Part shown: positions 18,260-26,837 of the stretch, one piece after another
Numbering within the stretch: position 1 is the first letter of the stretch
How the letters are laid out: every line of letters begins with the position of its first letter
Source of the DNA: Ochromonas danica
Lineage: Eukaryota > Sar > Chrysophyceae > Chromulinales > Chromulinaceae
NCBI GenBank assembly: GCA_015146655.1
Contig: VKHL01000234.1
Location: forward strand, 2,332-29,831
Direction: 5' to 3'
Length of the DNA stretch: 27,500 nucleotides
Translations under genes and position numbers: made by a program
The notes under the pieces: generated by a model
Seen by the model: only the letters and a program-made list of their open reading frames with translations
What the model was told of the DNA's origin: nothing
Database searches by the model: none

Positions 18260-18868
18260 CAGCACCTACACTACACTACACTACACTACCTCGCACTACC
18301 TCACCACATCATGCTAGAGTCTAGGCATAAATTAAAATAGTACTAATAGTATAAATATAACTATCATAACATTATGATAGCTCACATCTTGACTTGTATC
18401 AACAATCTCATCCACCTACAGTATGCCCGATTGAGCTAATTTAGACTAGAAACACAATTACTTGGAGGCACCTCTGTATCGACACTTCTGTAGTAGTTAA
18501 TCTGCTATGAAGTGTGTGAATTTGGTCTCATTCACCTTCATTCGCCACTTTATCATCGTCCAACACGCAGGTCGAAAGTCCACTTTTACAGCCACTTTTC
18601 CTCTGCGGTCGCTACACGGCAATTCGGATTGCAATGGAAAAGTGCAAAAGTAGTAAAACGTTGATGGAGAAAAAGGGCGAAGATATCCCTCTCCAGAAGA
18701 CCCTTCCCCTCCCCTTCGACTAAATCCTTATCCCTACGGTCCATGGTCAAGTTATTTTTTCCAGCAAGGAGCACTCTAGCCACTTTTAACGATGCCGAAA
18801 GAAAGTGATGGGAAACTACAAAAGAGGTTGTGTCTTTTGTACTTTAGAACGGACTTCTGAGTTTGGCA
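18260..18868. other. Spacer between the 154-aa gene and F-box/LRR debris
   Basis: About 610 bp. It opens with a (ctaca)n-type tract (18266-18300). TTGGAGGCAC occurs at 18462-18471 and again at 18880-18889, enclosing about 408 bp that could be an insertion with a 10-bp target duplication, though no terminal inverted repeats are visible. A 65-codon minus-strand frame (18586-18783) has no recognised domain. Confidence 0.35.
18361..18380. other. Perfect 8-bp stem hairpin
   Basis: ctatcata - acat - tatgatag forms a perfect inverted repeat with a 4-base loop about 100 bp after the stop of the 154-aa gene. It could be a 3' UTR structure or chance in AT-rich DNA. Confidence 0.5.
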
Positions 18869-19088
18869 CTATCGTACTTTTGGAGGCACTTTTTCTGCGT
18901 GTAGGACGGCTGTAAGGTCAGTCAAAGAAGTCAACCACACTTCTCGATCACTCTTGCCCACACAGGCTACATCCAATCTCGACACATCCTTCCATCCCAA
19001 CCACTCGCTATAAACACTGTGAAGAATATCTCCTGGTAACTGCCAAATAACACTCATTGCTTCTCACTTACAACAATCACAATAACAA
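18869..19088 (-). pseudogene. Truncated 5' copy of the F-box-like/LRR gene
   Basis: The frame from ATG 19057 encodes the same start as the intact gene at 22999 (MSVIWQLPGDILHSVYSEWL, continuing to SLTDL). It then diverges abruptly into TAVLHAEK and stops at 18869. The matching DNA is 18913-19088 against 22855-23030, with one visible difference in about 175 bp and about 30 bp of upstream flank included. No LRR body follows, so this is a broken partial copy. The clean breakpoint at 18913 suggests recombination or a recent segmental duplication. It could still yield a 62-aa peptide. Confidence 0.85.
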
Positions 19089-19122
19089 CAACAACAATAT
19101 TGAAAACAATCTCAATCACCTC

Positions 19123-19320
19123 CTAGACTAGTTGATGCTTCTTCTTCTCTTCACCTCCAGGCAATGCCAAGGCAAGGCAATGAGTGGTGGGGGACTGCTG
19201 TGGAATCACACACTTCCATGGTAGACTTCCATGGTATGAATGATGACACACAGTGCTGTGCTGCAGTGTTCTTCCAGGATACTGTAGGACCATGTGTAGA
19301 ATATCTCTAGGTAGCATCAT
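19123..19320 (-). pseudogene. Possible second F-box start fragment, older and diverged
   Basis: The frame starts MMLPRDILHMVL, resembling LPGDILHSVY of the intact gene, then loses similarity within about 20 residues and enters a dispersed repeat (19187-19267). It is too short for a working protein. The resemblance is brief and could be chance, but its location inside a cluster of relatives supports it. Confidence 0.45.
19187..19267. repeat. Dispersed repeat of about 80 bp, copy 1
   Basis: Shares with 24049-24136, in order: ggactg-tgtggaatcaca, cttccatgg, tagacttccatgg and acacacagtgctgtg. Copies differ by small insertions, deletions and substitutions. The paired ccatgg words form an internal inverted repeat. 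Both copies lie among LRR-gene fragments, so the block may have travelled with that family. Confidence 0.7.
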
Positions 19321-19375
19321 CCGCCATATACACTACATTATGTGGTATACTCAACAAGTCAATCCAACAATCTAA

Positions 19376-20475
19376 TTACTTTCTCTTATATTTGGTCCAG
19401 TTACGAGATTCTTTATTGAACATATAATAGCATCTGTATTCATCTGATCGGATTGTTCTTTCTTCTAGACTGGAAGGCCATGTCACTTTATCATCCAGTA
19501 ACAATCCATCTAACATCTTTATAGTAACGGATACAATCATAGTGAGGTCTACAAATCTCAAGCTAGAGTGCTTCGATACTGCCACAAGACTCTCCAATCC
19601 ATAACAAGGCATTTTTAACCTCTCAAGCAACTGACATGTCTCGATCAACTCACTCATGAGCTTGTCTGAAAACCTGAAGCCATCACTATTCAGGTCTACA
19701 AATCTCACACAAGAGTGTGTGATGGCTTCCAGTGTAACATCAGTGTAGTGATTGCCAATAAAAGGCGTCATGCACAAACTGTTCAAATGAGGAAGATCCT
19801 GCAGTAAGGAGATCAAGGCCTCCTCTGTTGCACTAGTCTCTAAGCAAATCTGGTATGGTTCCAGCAAAGACTTCAGATTGCCCACTGGATGATAGAAATC
19901 TTCTTCGTGAATTAAATTCACTTTCTTGTAATGCCTTCTTCTCAATGCATGAGATAAACAAACAGCCCAATCCTCATTGGAACCTCTCACCCATATACTA
20001 CAAGTAGATACTCGGTATTTGTGTCAATGACTTCATCGATGAACACATATTGCAGATGAAGGCATTGTTCATAGAGGAGACGGAGATTCTCCATGTTGCA
20101 CGCCATATAATTAAATAAACGCAAAAGAGTCAACTTTGGACACGATTTCGCCAGTGAGACTAGAAGATCATCAATAGTATAGGCTCTCTGCGACCTAACC
20201 TTCAGACTCTCTAACAAGTCTCCAGCTGATGACAGATAGGATATCAAAGAAGCTGTCATCTCGGAAATATCACCAGAAATAAAGACATCCAACACCCTCA
20301 AATGAATATCATTCATAATGAAGGCGATCCAATCTCATCCCATCAACATGGAGATCTCGTAAGCTGGAGGCATGCTTTGCCAGAAGAGTTTCTAACATCA
20401 CTTGACTTTCATGGGATTTCAAGCTAAATTTAGGTATTAGAGCTATCTTTATGAGAGAATTCTCTCTCAACTTAC
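19376..20475 (-). pseudogene. Broken LRR-protein paralog of the 21353-22999 gene
   Basis: Three minus-strand frames in succession (starting within 20309-20475, then 20316-19987, then 19990-19376) match consecutive parts of the intact LRR gene: RENSLIKIAL, then ISYLSSAGDLLESL, then SNEDWAVCLSHALRRR, LESLVAVSKHSSLRFVDLT and the C-terminus. Continuity breaks near 20310 and near 19988, and the F-box-like N-terminus is missing upstream. Divergence is much greater than for the 18913-19088 fragment, so this is an older duplicate. The last segment (204 codons) is still open and could be expressed alone. Short introns at the breaks are a less likely alternative, since the paralog is continuous there. 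Confidence 0.8.
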
Positions 20476-21352
20476 GGGTACAGCTACAGGAATAGACACA
20501 AGAACACCGCACAGAGATCTTGACAACAACATGACAGTTGTAACAGTAACAGTAGCAGTAGCAGTGCTGTAGCAGTGGTCCCTCCCTCACTTCCAAGATA
20601 GACCTTGTCTTCTTACACTATTCAGTAACAACTACCCTATAATGCTACTAATGAATATCCATGACTTGCTATGCTTTTACAACCTTCTCTCTTCTATACC
20701 ATAACACAACCTTGATGTTAGGAATGACTAAATAACTTCACTTCAATGAGCTATGACTACATACCATAAGCTAAGCTAAAACACATGTGATGACGTGCTC
20801 GTTGTTAATTCTTGGTGATCTCTGGACCCTATTCATTGCCGGCTCTATTACTTTGCTTCCATCATCCTCAAACATTTGTTACACTACTCGTTGCTGAATC
20901 ATACCTTACTATTAGACACACTGTACAGAAAGGAAAACCATCTCATTTGGGCCTCTTCCCACATCATCAGCATGTCCAACAGTGTTATAAGCCTAACAAT
21001 GCAGAAGTAGACTCTATCCTGTCTTTCTCGCTCACATTTAGCATTCCCGCATTGGAAGAGAGTTGACTAAACTTGTTACCTCGAAGTACCATCATAATAT
21101 AGAAGGATTGACATCATCAGTGAAAAAGAGCAGTGACAACCTGCTGGGCATTACATCACATCAGACAACACTTTGTAGCTACTGTACCTTTATCTACACC
21201 AACACCATAGAGATGATGAGGGAGGGAAAGAGTATATTTGGATATCTTTCTCTATATTATGGATGATGAAGAAAGAAGATATTCCACTTCCTCTTATCAT
21301 CATGTAGATTATTATTGTAAACACAACATTATTGAAGGTAGTGGGCTAAAGT
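20476..21352. other. Spacer between LRR pseudogene and LRR gene
   Basis: About 880 bp. It begins with a degenerate cagtaacagtag microsatellite (about 20535-20575). Two plus-strand frames (20812-21066, 84 codons; 21063-21266, 67 codons) show no domain I recognise, so I leave them uncalled. The right end is the 3' flank of the intact LRR gene. Confidence 0.35.
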
Positions 21353-22999
21353 TCACCACAGCTTTTGTTTCCTCCAGTGACTAGTGTCCTTATCGAACTC
21401 ATAATAGCAGATGTATAATCTGACAATTGCTGATACCAGACTGGAAGGCCATTGCACATTCTCATCCAGTAGCAATCCATCCAAAATCTCTTCAGTAACT
21501 GATTCAGTTATAGTGAGGTCTACAAATCTCAAACTAGAATGCTTCGATACTGCCACAAGACTCTCCAATCCATCACAAGGCATTTTTAATCTCTCAAGCG
21601 AATGACATGCCTTGATCAACTCACTCATCCGCTTGTCATAAACCCTGGGGCCAGCACTATTCAGGTCCGTATCATCAAACTCCATTAGTAACTCTGTCAG
21701 CCGCTTCGTGTGCTGTGTGACGATGGCTGTCAATGTAGCATCAATGTAGTGTTGGCAAGAAAGCAGGCCCAGGTATAAACTGTTCAAATGGGGAAGATCC
21801 TGTAGTAAGGAGATAAAAGAGTTGTTAGATGATTCAATAATATCTAAATGAATATCGTATGGTTCCAGCATAGACTTCAGATTGCCCACTGGATGATAGT
21901 TGCATCCTATTAGAATTAAAGTCACTTTCTTGTACTGTCTTCTTCTTCTTCTTCTTCTTCTCCTCAATGCATGAGATAAACAAACTGCCCAATCTTCATT
22001 GGGACCTTTCACATACATAGTCATATTCCTCCTTTCGCTAATTGTGTCAATAGTATCACGAATAGACACATCCTGGAGATATGGACATTGTTCATAGAGG
22101 AGACGCACTTTCTCCATGCTGCATGTTGCTAAACCTTTAAACTCTAAGCGAATCAAATTTGGACACGATGTCGCCACTGAGACTAAAATATCATCGATGT
22201 TGTAGTACCCCAGCCACCTCTCAACATTCAGACTCTCTAACAAGTCTCCAGTTGATGACAGATAGGATATCAAAGAAGCTATCGATTGAGAACGATCACC
22301 AACAACACAGACAACCAACACCCTCAGATGAACTTCATTCTTAATAAGTGAAGAGAAGAACAAATCCAATCTCATCGCATTAAGACTCAGATCTCGTAAG
22401 CTGCAGGAATGCTTTGTCAAAAGAGTTTCCATCAACAATTGACTTTCATGGAGTAACAAGCTGCTATGCCATAGCGCTATCTTGATGAGAGTGTTCTCTC
22501 TCAACTTCTCGACCAACACCCCTAACACAACATTAAAATATCTGTCATCATTATAATTCATCTCTATTGTCGCTCCCTGTAGACTATGACAATGACTCAA
22601 GAAGTCAGACAGATTATCCTTCACCTCGTCAACATCAGGGTTGATTTCAACATCACTCCCTCTCCTTATATGAATAGAGCGAAGAGCAGGACAATAGGAT
22701 TCCATGTCTAACCCTCCCACCATAAGATCTTCTAACACATTCACACTAACAGGGAAATCTTCCACACAAAATACCCTGCGACTCTTCAGCCAAATGTACA
22801 ATAACCTCAATTTACCATCTGAAACCCTATTAATGCCTAATGCATTGAATATCCTAAGGTCAGTCAAAGAAGTCAACCACACTTCTCGATCACTCTTGCC
22901 CACACAGGCTACATCCAATCTTGACACATCCTTCCATCCCAACCACTCGCTATAAACACTGTGAAGAATATCTCCTGGTAACTGCCAAATAACACTCAT
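21353..22999 (-). CDS. F-box-like / leucine-rich repeat protein, 548 aa
   Basis: A single open frame from ATG 22999. The first 45 residues (QLPGDILHSVYSEWLGWKDV, then SRLDVACVGK...WLTSL) have the layout of a short F-box-like module (LP-x-DIL, W, conserved LD-A). From about aa 50 irregular leucine-rich repeats of 22-28 residues follow (LRVLVVC, LLESLNV, LIRLEFKGL, LNSLYLGLL, LERLKMP, LRFVDLTI). A poly-Arg run near aa 350 comes from a CTT microsatellite (about 21938-21962). F-box/LRR proteins usually select substrates for SCF ubiquitin ligases; whether this family binds Skp1 is not shown. At least three broken relatives nearby mark a tandemly expanding family. Its 5' end is nearly identical to 18913-19088. 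Confidence 0.85.
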   Translation of the reverse strand: MSVIWQLPGDILHSVYSEWLGWKDVSRLDVACVGKSDREVWLTSLTDLRIFNALGINRVSDGKLRLLYIWLKSRRVFCVEDFPVSVNVLEDLMVGGLDMESYCPALRSIHIRRGSDVEINPDVDEVKDNLSDFLSHCHSLQGATIEMNYNDDRYFNVVLGVLVEKLRENTLIKIALWHSSLLLHESQLLMETLLTKHSCSLRDLSLNAMRLDLFFSSLIKNEVHLRVLVVCVVGDRSQSIASLISYLSSTGDLLESLNVERWLGYYNIDDILVSVATSCPNLIRLEFKGLATCSMEKVRLLYEQCPYLQDVSIRDTIDTISERRNMTMYVKGPNEDWAVCLSHALRRRRRRRRRQYKKVTLILIGCNYHPVGNLKSMLEPYDIHLDIIESSNNSFISLLQDLPHLNSLYLGLLSCQHYIDATLTAIVTQHTKRLTELLMEFDDTDLNSAGPRVYDKRMSELIKACHSLERLKMPCDGLESLVAVSKHSSLRFVDLTITESVTEEILDGLLLDENVQWPSSLVSAIVRLYICYYEFDKDTSHWRKQKLW

Positions 23000-23030
23000 T
23001 GCTTCTCACTTACAACAATCACAATAACAA
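22855..23030 (-). repeat. 5' segment of the LRR gene shared with 18913-19088
   Basis: This covers the first 48 codons and about 30 bp upstream of the intact LRR gene. It differs from 18913-19088 at one visible position (ccaatct[t/c]gacac). Similarity stops sharply at both ends. Confidence 0.95.
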
Positions 23031-23754
23031 ACAGCAATTCTGATGATTGTCTGACAAGATCGACATTGGATGATTGCAGTCTGTGAGGTGAGGTGAGGTG
23101 AGGTGAGGTGAGGAGATGAAAAGTCTAGATTGATGATTTGTAAAGCCTATTCACCATGCTAAAAAGGAGATTTTCGTCTTGTTGGGTGGTGTTACTGTGT
23201 GTTATGTCATGGTTATTGTTGTTTTGCGCTGGACTGGAAACAAACCATCTTTTCTGTCTTTTCGTTTTGTTTTTCACGTCCAGCACACAGTTTGGAGTTG
23301 ACACACCAGACAACAGAATGTTACAATACTAGTCTAGTAAACTATTGTACTTCGCCTACTGTTGGTGTTCTCCTATGCGTCGACCGAGCATAGCGTTTTG
23401 TAATGCATTTGTTTTGTTATCATTTTGTTCTGCAAACTTTGGTTTCGTCTTCTTTCAGATGTTTGTTGTTATTTGAGTGGTGATTGACCGATCAGATGAA
23501 GATGCAAGAAGATAGTAAAGTTATTCTTCTCACAGTGTTATATATCACTAGACTACCCCATTATGACATCAACATGTACAGCAGATCAATACGATGTATA
23601 ACAGACCAAGACTTTCGAAAGACCATCTGCCCAGAGAGTACCAGAGAGTACCAGAACGTACAAGCTTTACACTACATGAGGTATTCTTACTGTGTGATGT
23701 CAGGTGCTAGAAGATTCCTAGTAGCAATTAATCATCAAACATATGTTTAGATAC
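23031..23754. other. Spacer upstream of the LRR gene, with GTGAG minisatellite
   Basis: About 720 bp. Six gtgag units lie at 23083-23112, 84 bp upstream of the LRR start codon, and may be in its promoter. Frames of 62-88 codons here (23125-23313 minus; 23199-23393 and 23484-23750 plus) have no recognisable domains and are not called. A cagagagtac doublet at about 23633-23652 is trivial. Confidence 0.4.
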
Positions 23755-24046
23755 TTATGGTGCTCTTATGCTTGATCCATTGATGAGATTCGTCATTGAA
23801 CTGATAATAGAATCCGAATCCATCTGATACGACAGTACCTTCTTCCAGAGTGGATAGCCACTTCACCTTCTCATATCATCCACCATCTGTTTAGATACCA
23901 CATCCTTAGACATCTTTAGATATACAATTCTCAGACTAGAATGCTTCGATACTGCTACTAGACTCTCCAATCCACATCAAGAAATTCATAAGCTCCTCAA
24001 CAATTCACACTTTTTGATCAACTCGCTCACAAACCTATCAAAACAG
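23755..24046 (-). pseudogene. C-terminal fragment of a third LRR paralog
   Basis: The minus strand encodes GLESLVAVSKHSSLRI followed by a degraded copy of the C-terminal region seen in the other two relatives, including a counterpart of the terminal Asp/Tyr-rich segment at about 23790-23830. Stops and small length changes interrupt it, and nothing upstream of the last repeats survives. It abuts the dispersed 80-bp repeat at 24049. Confidence 0.75.
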
Positions 24047-24048
24047 CT

Positions 24049-24136
24049 GTGGGACTGTTGTGGAATCACAAACTTGATAGTGCTGTGTTCCATGATAGAC
24101 TTCCATGGAATGACACACAGTGCTGTGTTGCTGCAG
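24049..24136. repeat. Dispersed repeat of about 80 bp, copy 2
   Basis: Counterpart of 19187-19267, lying exactly between the third LRR fragment (left) and the xPSxQPS relic (right). Its placement at a junction suggests it marks a rearrangement breakpoint. Confidence 0.7.
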
Positions 24137-25475
24137 CATCTAAACCATCTGATCAACCTTCATCTCGACCTATCCAGAAACCAAGCAACCAACCGAGTCG
24201 ATAACCAACCTCCCAGCCTTCAGGTCAACCTACGAGGCGACCTAGTAGTCGCCTAGCTCTTCACCAACAGGGCAGCCGTCATCGAAGCCCTCTGATCAAC
24301 CGAGCACAGTACCAACATCTCATCCCACAGGATTGATAAGATCATCGGTGACAACAGTGGTTCCTTCAAATAGTAGCACGGCAGCTGTCAATGCGTCAGC
24401 CCTCGGCGGAATGAGCTCTTCTTCTACAGCGACAGTGACGGTGACAATGCGTCTGATGCCAACTGTGTCTTCATCATCGTCTAATGTCAATGCCAGCGCC
24501 TTAGCCTCGGTATTGTAGTCACCGGTGGTAACGGTGATGGTATGGAATTCCTCCAGTGGTGCCGCGTTCACTGCCACTATTGTAGTATCATCATCTGCAT
24601 ATCTTCTAAGAATAGTTCGTCAGTGACTATCTTCACCCATAATCGCACTATCCTAAAGAAAGAGCAGGTCATATTCAATTGCCCGGATACAAATGTGCTG
24701 TACAATTTGACTTGTTCTGGCAAGGCAGCAGCAAGGGTAGAACAACAGTGTCCAGTCTCCCAGCTTCAATGCAGCGTGATCGATATGAACACCTACAGGG
24801 TGACAGACAGTAACTATTGCACCGTAGTCTCATCATCTGGTTCGAACGTGGTTTGCAAATGCGGCTACAGCAATAGCAATAGCAGTGGTAGTAGTGGTAG
24901 TAGTACTTCTCCTCTTTCATCATACCCACCTCGGCAAGTTCGGTGAGTGTGGCAGTGACGTCTAACCGTGTGGCGGGTGACTTTTCGGCGACAGTCACGT
25001 CAGTGCCTGGAAGCATGTCTTCGGCAACCAACGTCGGTATTGGCAACGTTTTGGAGGTTTGTGGCGGATGCGCATCTTGTCAATGGCGAGTTTCTTTTTG
25101 CCTGTAGACTTCTTCTTCGGGTGGTCATCCGTGGAAGTGCTCAAGGTGATGAGCATCGTGTTTTCATCCATGAGAGCAAGGAGATGGGTGGTGACTGGTG
25201 ACGCCCTTGAATGAAGGAGGGAGAAGCGAGCGAGAAAAGTTGGGAGAAGAATGGAGGAGGCGCTAGTCAAAACAGTCCTGCCCAAAGTCTATCATCATCT
25301 TGTTGGTTGGCTAGATTGATTGTGGGATGAGCTGCTGTGTGAGCGATGATCATGAGTATTTGAAGGTCATGGTGTCAGTAGTTGGGTGGCATGGTTGAGG
25401 AGGATGGGAGAAAGCATTTGGTGTGATTGGATATGTGCAGGGCATGAGGTTTCTTGTGTTTGGCGTGCCACGCTG
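24137..25475 (+). pseudogene. Relic of a second NHL/REJ-family gene (PS-repeat and C-terminal region)
   Basis: Plus-strand pieces in three frames follow the order expected for the giant secreted family: a PS-rich linker (SKPSDQPSSRP, then TSQPSGQPTRRPSS, then SSPTGQPSSKPSDQPSTVP; about 24137-24330); a Ser/Thr/Val-rich extracellular segment (24333-24518); a Cys-rich stretch (CPDTNVLYNLTCSGKAAARV, QQCPVSQLQCS, CKCGY; about 24690-24870); then S/V-rich and hydrophobic or basic stretches (SVAVTSNRVAGDFSATVTSV, later MASFFLPVDFFFGW; about 24930-25315). Frames change and stops interrupt several times (TAA near 24199, TAG near 24517), and no NHL part is present. It is a dead partial copy of a host gene. 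The Cys-rich part resembles C-terminal regions I recall from stramenopile REJ proteins, which is memory-based. The right limit is uncertain. Confidence 0.6.
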
Positions 25476-25584
25476 TTGCTCTGTGTGGACAACCTCATGA
25501 ATCGCAGGTTAGCAGACATTGCACACAGTACATGGTATGAGTGGTAGCAGGGGTGATATGAAGCATCGTATAAAGACCTACCCA

Positions 25585-26435
25585 TATCTGCTATCTCCCT
25601 GCTCGTGCTGGTGTCCGACCTTCCATTGTCGACCCCTACATCTATGTCCATAGCAATGTGGACGCTTGCTGGACTTGGCAAGACAGTATACTTGCGAAAA
25701 CTTCGTCTATGCCTCTTCGTCAAGTGTCTAAGGCTGCAACTGTTGTATGAGAGCGATGTGGTGGAAAGGCCCGTCTCTCCTTACGCCGCCACGAAGAAAG
25801 CCTGCGAGCTCTTCGCCTACACCTATCACCATCTGTATGGCTTAAACTGCACGGGGTTGCGCTTCTTTACAGTGTATGGTCCCCGTGGTCGTCCTGATAT
25901 GGCAACTTTCAAGTTCATTGACCGCATCTTTCGTGGCGAGACCATTCAACAGTACGGCGATGGCAGCACATCGCGTGACTATACTTACATTGATGACATC
26001 GCTCGAGGCGTAGTGAGTGCCATCGATCGACCTCTAGGCTGCCAAGTGATCAACATGGGAAATGGTAGACCGTATTAACTTCGAGAATTCATCAGTTTAG
26101 TGGAGCGTTGTGTGGACAAACCAGCAAAGCTTGAAGTGATGCCTGAGCAGCCAGGAGATGTCGATCGCACCTGTGCTGATATCTCTAAAGCACGTGAGCT
26201 CCTAGACTATCAGCCACAGGTTATCTTTGAAGAGGGGATCGCTCGTACAGTTGAATGGTACCGCCAAGCACAAAGCCAAGGTCTCTTCAAGGAGGCAACT
26301 GACACCGCTCCGCTTGGACGAAGTGGTCTCAGTGAGTCGACAAACATTCTCTCAAGAGAGACGCCTCGGACCTCGAGCTCTCCTCCTATGTCCAAGAGGC
26401 CACACGCCATCACAGTCGAACAAGCAGCTTGTTGA
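25585..26435 (+). pseudogene. Broken, N-terminally truncated UDP-glucuronate 4-epimerase-like gene
   Basis: An extended-SDR nucleotide-sugar epimerase resembling the UDP-glucuronate 4-epimerase (GAE/CapI) group. Ordered matches: ARAGVRPSIVDPYIYVHSNVD, then ARQYTCENFVYASSSSV in another frame, then ERPVSPYAATKKACELFAY (catalytic YxxxK), LRFFTVYGPRGRPDM, QQYGDGSTSRDYTYIDDI, NMGNGRPY, LREFISLVE and PGDVDRTCADI. The Rossmann GxxGxxG start (about 90-100 aa) is absent. Frames shift near 25665 and between about 25731 and 25745, and TAA codons fall at 25729-25731 and 26076-26078, the latter inside the conserved GRPxxLREF. The enzyme would interconvert UDP-glucuronate and UDP-galacturonate for polysaccharides, but this copy cannot. 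Similarity fades after about 26290. Introns are absent in the matched part, so an old retrocopy is possible. Confidence 0.85.
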
Positions 26436-26837
26436 CACCGAAAGTCAAGAGTTGAAGTCTGTCGCTCTCGCCTTATCCCTAAAGTGTGTACAGTATATAA
26501 TGAAGTAATAGCGCCAATCAGAGATTGCTTTACTTTTACAGTGTTGTGTGCATGATGTTGGAGTAGTCTGTCTCATTATCTCATTATTATCTCTTTTTTA
26601 CAGTGTTATTATATCGAGTTTGACTATTGTAAATACATTACTAAACTAAACTAACCCTACCAAATCATATGATACCGTCTCAATTACTGGGGAAGAAGAA
26701 TACAAACACCATCATGCCTTTGGACTTCAGCAGCTTAAAAATGCTGGTGGATGCCAGGAAGGGCTCAGCAATAAGATGAGATGGTACGAGAAAGTGCTTT
26801 TCTCCTACTTTTCTTCTCCTACTTCTTTTTTCTCCTA
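26436..26837. other. Spacer between epimerase relic and right-edge gene
   Basis: About 400 bp of AT-rich DNA with no supported gene. A pyrimidine-rich ttctcctact repeat (about 26795-26850) overlaps the 3' end of the right-edge gene. Short frames on both strands show no domain. Confidence 0.4.

Noticed and set aside
20812-21266. Two plus-strand frames of 84 and 67 codons
   Set aside because: No domain recognised and no splice model linking them convincingly.
23484-23750. 88-codon plus-strand frame
   Set aside because: No recognised domain or homologous neighbour; length is within chance expectation in this composition.
26638-26660. actaaactaaactaaccctacc, telomere-like at first sight
   Set aside because: Only two or three irregular units; no extended telomeric array.
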